From Paramecium pentaurelia (lineage: Eukaryota > Ciliophora > Oligohymenophorea > Peniculida > Parameciidae): a stretch of DNA of 64,000 nucleotides. Under the pieces are notes generated by a model, which searched no databases, was not told the origin of the DNA, and worked only from the letters and a program-made list of their open reading frames with translations. This document shows positions 60,626-64,000 of this stretch, one piece after another. The stretch is taken from the NCBI GenBank assembly GCA_905183005.1, contig CAJJDO010000012.1, positions 463,338-527,337 on the forward strand, read 5' to 3'. Position 1 is the stretch's first letter, and every line of letters begins with the position of its first letter. Position numbers and translations under genes: made by a program.

Positions 60626-61292
60626 TATTTTAAGATTTTAATTATTTAATCTAATAACCAAAAATAAAAATAAAATCTCTCTATTTTAATATAGCACTGT
60701 TAAAAATAAACATTTTATAAACTTTAGGCTATGTTAGAGGAAATTAAAGTGTATTTATTACTAGTAATTATGTATATTATTTATAGTAATATTTTACTTC
60801 AAAAGGTAAAGTATTAAGAGATTCAAAAATAAATTAGCAAATTTTAGTTTATATTTGTTATTAGAATATTTATAATTATAAGGAAAATACACACATCAAT
60901 AATGAAATAGAACTAAGAATAGAAGGATATATTAATAATATAAATGTAATAACTATAAAATATTTAATCTATTACAAACCTTATCTTTTTGATTTGATTT
61001 GATAATAGAAATATTTAAGTATAATTATAGATTTATAAATATTATTATTACAAATCATCTATAAAAATTTGATCTAATTTAATAGATCGAGATTTTTATA
61101 GAAAATTAACATAAGATATTCAAAAACTTTAAATATAGTTTTTGTTTATTATATGATATAATAATGAACTAGATTATTATTTAGTTCATTAATAATAACA
61201 TAGTAGAATCAAAATGAAATGAATAGCATTATGTAATTTATTTGATTTTTACTATTTTAACAGATTATTATAATTTTTAACGTATAATTAAA
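60626..61292. other. Intergenic AT-rich DNA between divergent genes
   Basis: About 670 bases without a supported gene, upstream of both the small gene at 60625 and the cyclin gene. Confidence 0.4.
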
Positions 61293-62326
61293 ATGCTTCA
61301 AGAACAGTATAGATTCTTTGGTAAAGAGATAGTCAATTCATCTGGTGAATTTTATAAAGAAAACATTGACAGAAATAAATCAAAACATTTAACAGTAGTA
61401 CCTAGATATTTAAAACTTAATTTATGGTGTGGAGAAAAGGAAAATTAAATGGAAGAAGAGCCTAATATTAACTAATTATGTCAATTTGATTAATAAATAA
61501 TAAAGGATCCATAATTTACACCAATATACAATTAAGAAATATTTTAATATTTATTAAGTTAAGAATAGAAATATCTAGTTAGTAATAATTATATGAATGA
61601 ACAACAATAACCAGACTTAAATGCAAGAATGAGATCTATTTTAGTTGATTGGTTAGTAGATGTTCATCTTAAATTTAAATTAAGGGATGAAACCTTATAT
61701 ATAACATCATATTTAATTGATAGATTTTTGAATATTCAAAAAACAACTAGATAATAATTATAATTAGTAGGAGTAGCTTCATTATTTATAGCTTGTAAAT
61801 ATGAAGAAATATACCCACCAGATCTAAAAGATTTTGTATATATTACTGATAATGCATATACAAAATAAGATGTCTTAGATATGGAAGGTCAAATTTTGTA
61901 AACTTTAGGTTTCTCAATTACACAACCATCTAGTTATTGTTTTTTATAAAGATTTGGAAGAATAGCTGGATTAGATACAAAAAATTTATTTTTAGCCCAA
62001 TATTTATTGGAACTTTCAATAATCGATATCAAATTCATGAATTATAAACCATCTTTCTTGACTTCTGCAGCTATCTATTTAGTTCATAAAATAAGGTATC
62101 AAACTTATATTTTCATAGAAAGACATCTTAATCTTGGAATGAAGAGATGTAAAATACAACAGGATATAATGAATAAGAACTAAGATTTTGTGCTAAAGAA
62201 ATGTGTTTGGTACTTTAATCATCAGATAAATCTAATCTTTAAGCAGTAAGAAAGAAATTTGCTTAGCCAAAATATTTAGAAGTTTCAAGAATTAGAGTAG
62301 AAAGACAAACAAAATCATAAAAATGA
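61293..62326 (+). CDS. B-type mitotic cyclin
   Basis: Cyclin of 336 residues that would activate a cyclin-dependent kinase. The cyclin N-box is complete: MRSILVDWLVDVHLKFKLRD with the conserved Arg, Asp and Trp, then ETLYITSYLIDRFLN, VASLFIACKYEEIYPPDL and YTKQDVLDMEGQILQTLGF. The second fold (PSSYCFLQRFGRIAG, LAQYLLELSIID, PSFLTSAAIYL) is typical of A/B cyclins. One intron, 62096-62118, lies late in the gene. The N-terminal region is short, and I do not see a clear RxxL destruction box. Nuclear and cytoplasmic cell-cycle control. Paramecium has several cyclin B paralogues; which one this is cannot be told here. Confidence 0.92.
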
Positions 62327-62463
62327 ATTTTTAATTCATTTCTAGTTATATTTATATAAAATAAGTCAAAGAATATAAATAATAAAATATTCTATTATAA
62401 TTTACAAAAAAAAGTAGATCAATCAATTATTTTCATTCATATAATTAAGTCAATTAATGAGAT

Positions 62464-62646
62464 ATGTTAGTACTTTTAGCAGGTTATGGATTAGCACTTT
62501 TTGTTCTAAGTCTGTAAACATTAAAGGATCTTCTTGAAGCTAATGTTATGTTCCTATCTTTATTGAATCTCTCATTAATATCTTAAACACAATGTCTATT
62601 TATATTAACCCATCTATTTTCATTTGCTTATTTTTATAATAGATGA
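62464..62646 (+). CDS. Small hydrophobic protein with two membrane segments
   Basis: ORF of 60 codons plus TGA. Two hydrophobic helices (MLVLLAGYGLALFVLSLQ and CLFILTHLFSFAYFY) are separated by a short polar part (TLKDLLEANV). It resembles small ER or mitochondrial membrane subunits in size but has no identifying motif. The start codon and neighbouring spacing are ordinary. Confidence 0.5.
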
Positions 62647-62755
62647 GTAGTTTATTAACTTGCTACTTTTTACATAAATGCTGATATCTGACATGATTAT
62701 CTTTTTTTTAAAACTTTTAACTTATTTTTTACTTTGGATTTTAACTATATAAGAA

Positions 62756-63645
62756 TCACCGTTATAATACAATCATTTCTTATTATTTCTTTTCCAAATA
62801 TTCAATTAAATCTGTTTCTTCCTTAACTTTTTCTGCTTACTAAAATTCCTTTAATTTTAATAGTTATTTTTGTTTCATTCTCATATCTAGAACCTTTTTG
62901 GAAACTTTACAAACTTTTGGTTAAAGTTCTTCTTAAAACTATTTGCTCATCTCTTAAATAGTTTTTTTTTATTATTCCTATAATAATTTAAATAAATTTT
63001 AATACTATCATCATATTAAATTTATAAAATCTACTATTTTGAAAATCAATTACAAATTCATTCCACTTTTTTTATTAATTATATTAATGTTCAAAAGCAC
63101 TTTTTTAGATCAAATTTTCTTAATATTTTTGTAATTGTTTAATATAGTTTTTCCATCTTCTTTGCTACTTTATTTTTATTTCCTATATTCTATTCTCTAT
63201 TCTATGCATTTCTTTTACATCCCCATTTTTACAACACACTTTATAATAATCTTTAAGCATAGTAATTAAATTATTTATTTAAGGATTATTTAAATAATCT
63301 ATTCTCCTTCTATCTCTTTGATTTCCTTCTATTTAAGATATCAGCATTTCACTTTATATTTAATTTAAACCTAATTCCTGTTATTATTATATTACAGATT
63401 GTCTTAATTCTTCTTAATAATCTATTTCTGTTATAAGCATTATAATATCTTCAATTGTAAATCCTTTGCATTCTTTAAGCAAAAGGTTATCGAAATAAAT
63501 TTTATCCAAAAATTAAAATTTATTTACAATCCTTGTTGCATTCATAAATTTTAAACAAAATTTTATCTATTTGTTCTAATTATATAAATCCTACTTATTA
63601 TTCATCCTATTGATTGAAAAGTCTCAAAAGAGTTCCTAATTTCAT
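62756..63645 (-). CDS. Coiled-coil protein, 277 residues
   Basis: Two 28-base introns (63567-63594 and 62978-63005) give 278 codons with stop. After a short helical start (MKLGTLLRLFNQQDEQQ) come TRIVNKFQFLDKIYF and KECKGFTIEDIIMLITEID, then long Gln/Lys/Glu coiled coils (RIENRIQEIKIKQQRRWKN), ending LEKKQQEMIVLQR. The second intron is needed: reading through it yields a less plausible tail. No known domain; a cytoskeletal or ciliary role is possible. It is convergent with the small membrane protein gene. Confidence 0.7.
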
Positions 63646-64000
63646 ATTATAAATTAATTATTTATATTATAGTAATTTTATTCTTATAAGTTTATAATTG
63701 AATTCATTAAATTTTAGAAGACAATCAAAATAGTAATATTGGAATACTATTCTATAAGAGATCTATATCCTAATGTAATAATTTCAAATATCTTATATAA
63801 ATAATTAAGTCTTTAAATGATAAATTAAATATATAATTAAAGTTTATAGATTCAAATTTTTATAGTATGTAACTACTCTTTGATAATTATTTTTTTGTTT
63901 AATTTTCAATCTATTTATAATTTATTAAAACTGAAATTAAAGAAATTTCTAAAATATTCTCTTCTATATTCATTAATCGACTTTCGAGATAATATCAATA
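63646..64000. other. AT-rich DNA at the window end
   Basis: About 350 bases with no supported frame; presumably upstream DNA of the preceding minus-strand gene. Nothing else seen. Confidence 0.4.

Overview
The window is ciliate macronuclear DNA, most likely from a Paramecium. TAA and TAG are read as glutamine throughout and TGA is the only stop. Genes are packed tightly on both strands, the DNA is very AT-rich, and the roughly 60 introns I had to place are tiny (about 19 to 34 bases, usually GTA...TAG). Because TAA and TAG are sense codons, almost every real gene looks shattered when read with the standard code. I translated with the ciliate code and checked that every spliced model has a length divisible by three.

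Layout. 1-5400: end of a coiled-coil gene, chaperonin CCT zeta, an unknown gene and an ASNSD1-like asparagine synthetase. 5400-9700: a proline/glutamine-rich protein, an ankyrin protein, sparse DNA. 9700-16000: M20 dipeptidase, a small acylation-type protein with a PP1-docking motif, a type I membrane protein and a CNBD potassium channel. 16000-20450: gene-poor, with a decayed Tc1/mariner-like transposase, two small genes and an unresolved coding-like stretch. 20450-23700: a GH20 hexosaminidase whose 3' half is repeated across a single N. 23700-33900: large vWA protein, coiled-coil protein, two or more candidate cilium or cytoskeleton proteins and a large calpain-family protein. 33900-43600: importin, sterol reductase, two unknown genes, a candidate axonemal protein and ribosomal protein uS4. 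43600-49300: a decayed ORF, a SNARE, a membrane protein, coiled-coil proteins and a Mic10-like protein. 49300-55150: chromodomain protein, DnaJ protein, TFIIS, a protein with a Rap1-type C-terminal domain, one unknown. 55150-64000: a six-span membrane protein, CCT eta, small mitochondrial-type proteins, cyclin B and coiled-coil proteins.

There are no operons. Neighbours are housekeeping, ciliary, membrane-traffic and nuclear genes in no obvious pathway order, although two CCT subunits occur in one window. I found no tRNA, rRNA, CRISPR array or telomeric repeat, and no clearly new multi-gene system.

The strongest unusual points are: an 80-bp TA-bounded segment that breaks the hexosaminidase frame and looks like an unexcised internal eliminated sequence (IES); a similar 28-bp candidate in the importin gene; an unmerged contig overlap around the N; a calpain with Ser in place of the catalytic Cys; a Rap1-like telomere-protein domain; and a recurring minority of introns ending in AAG.
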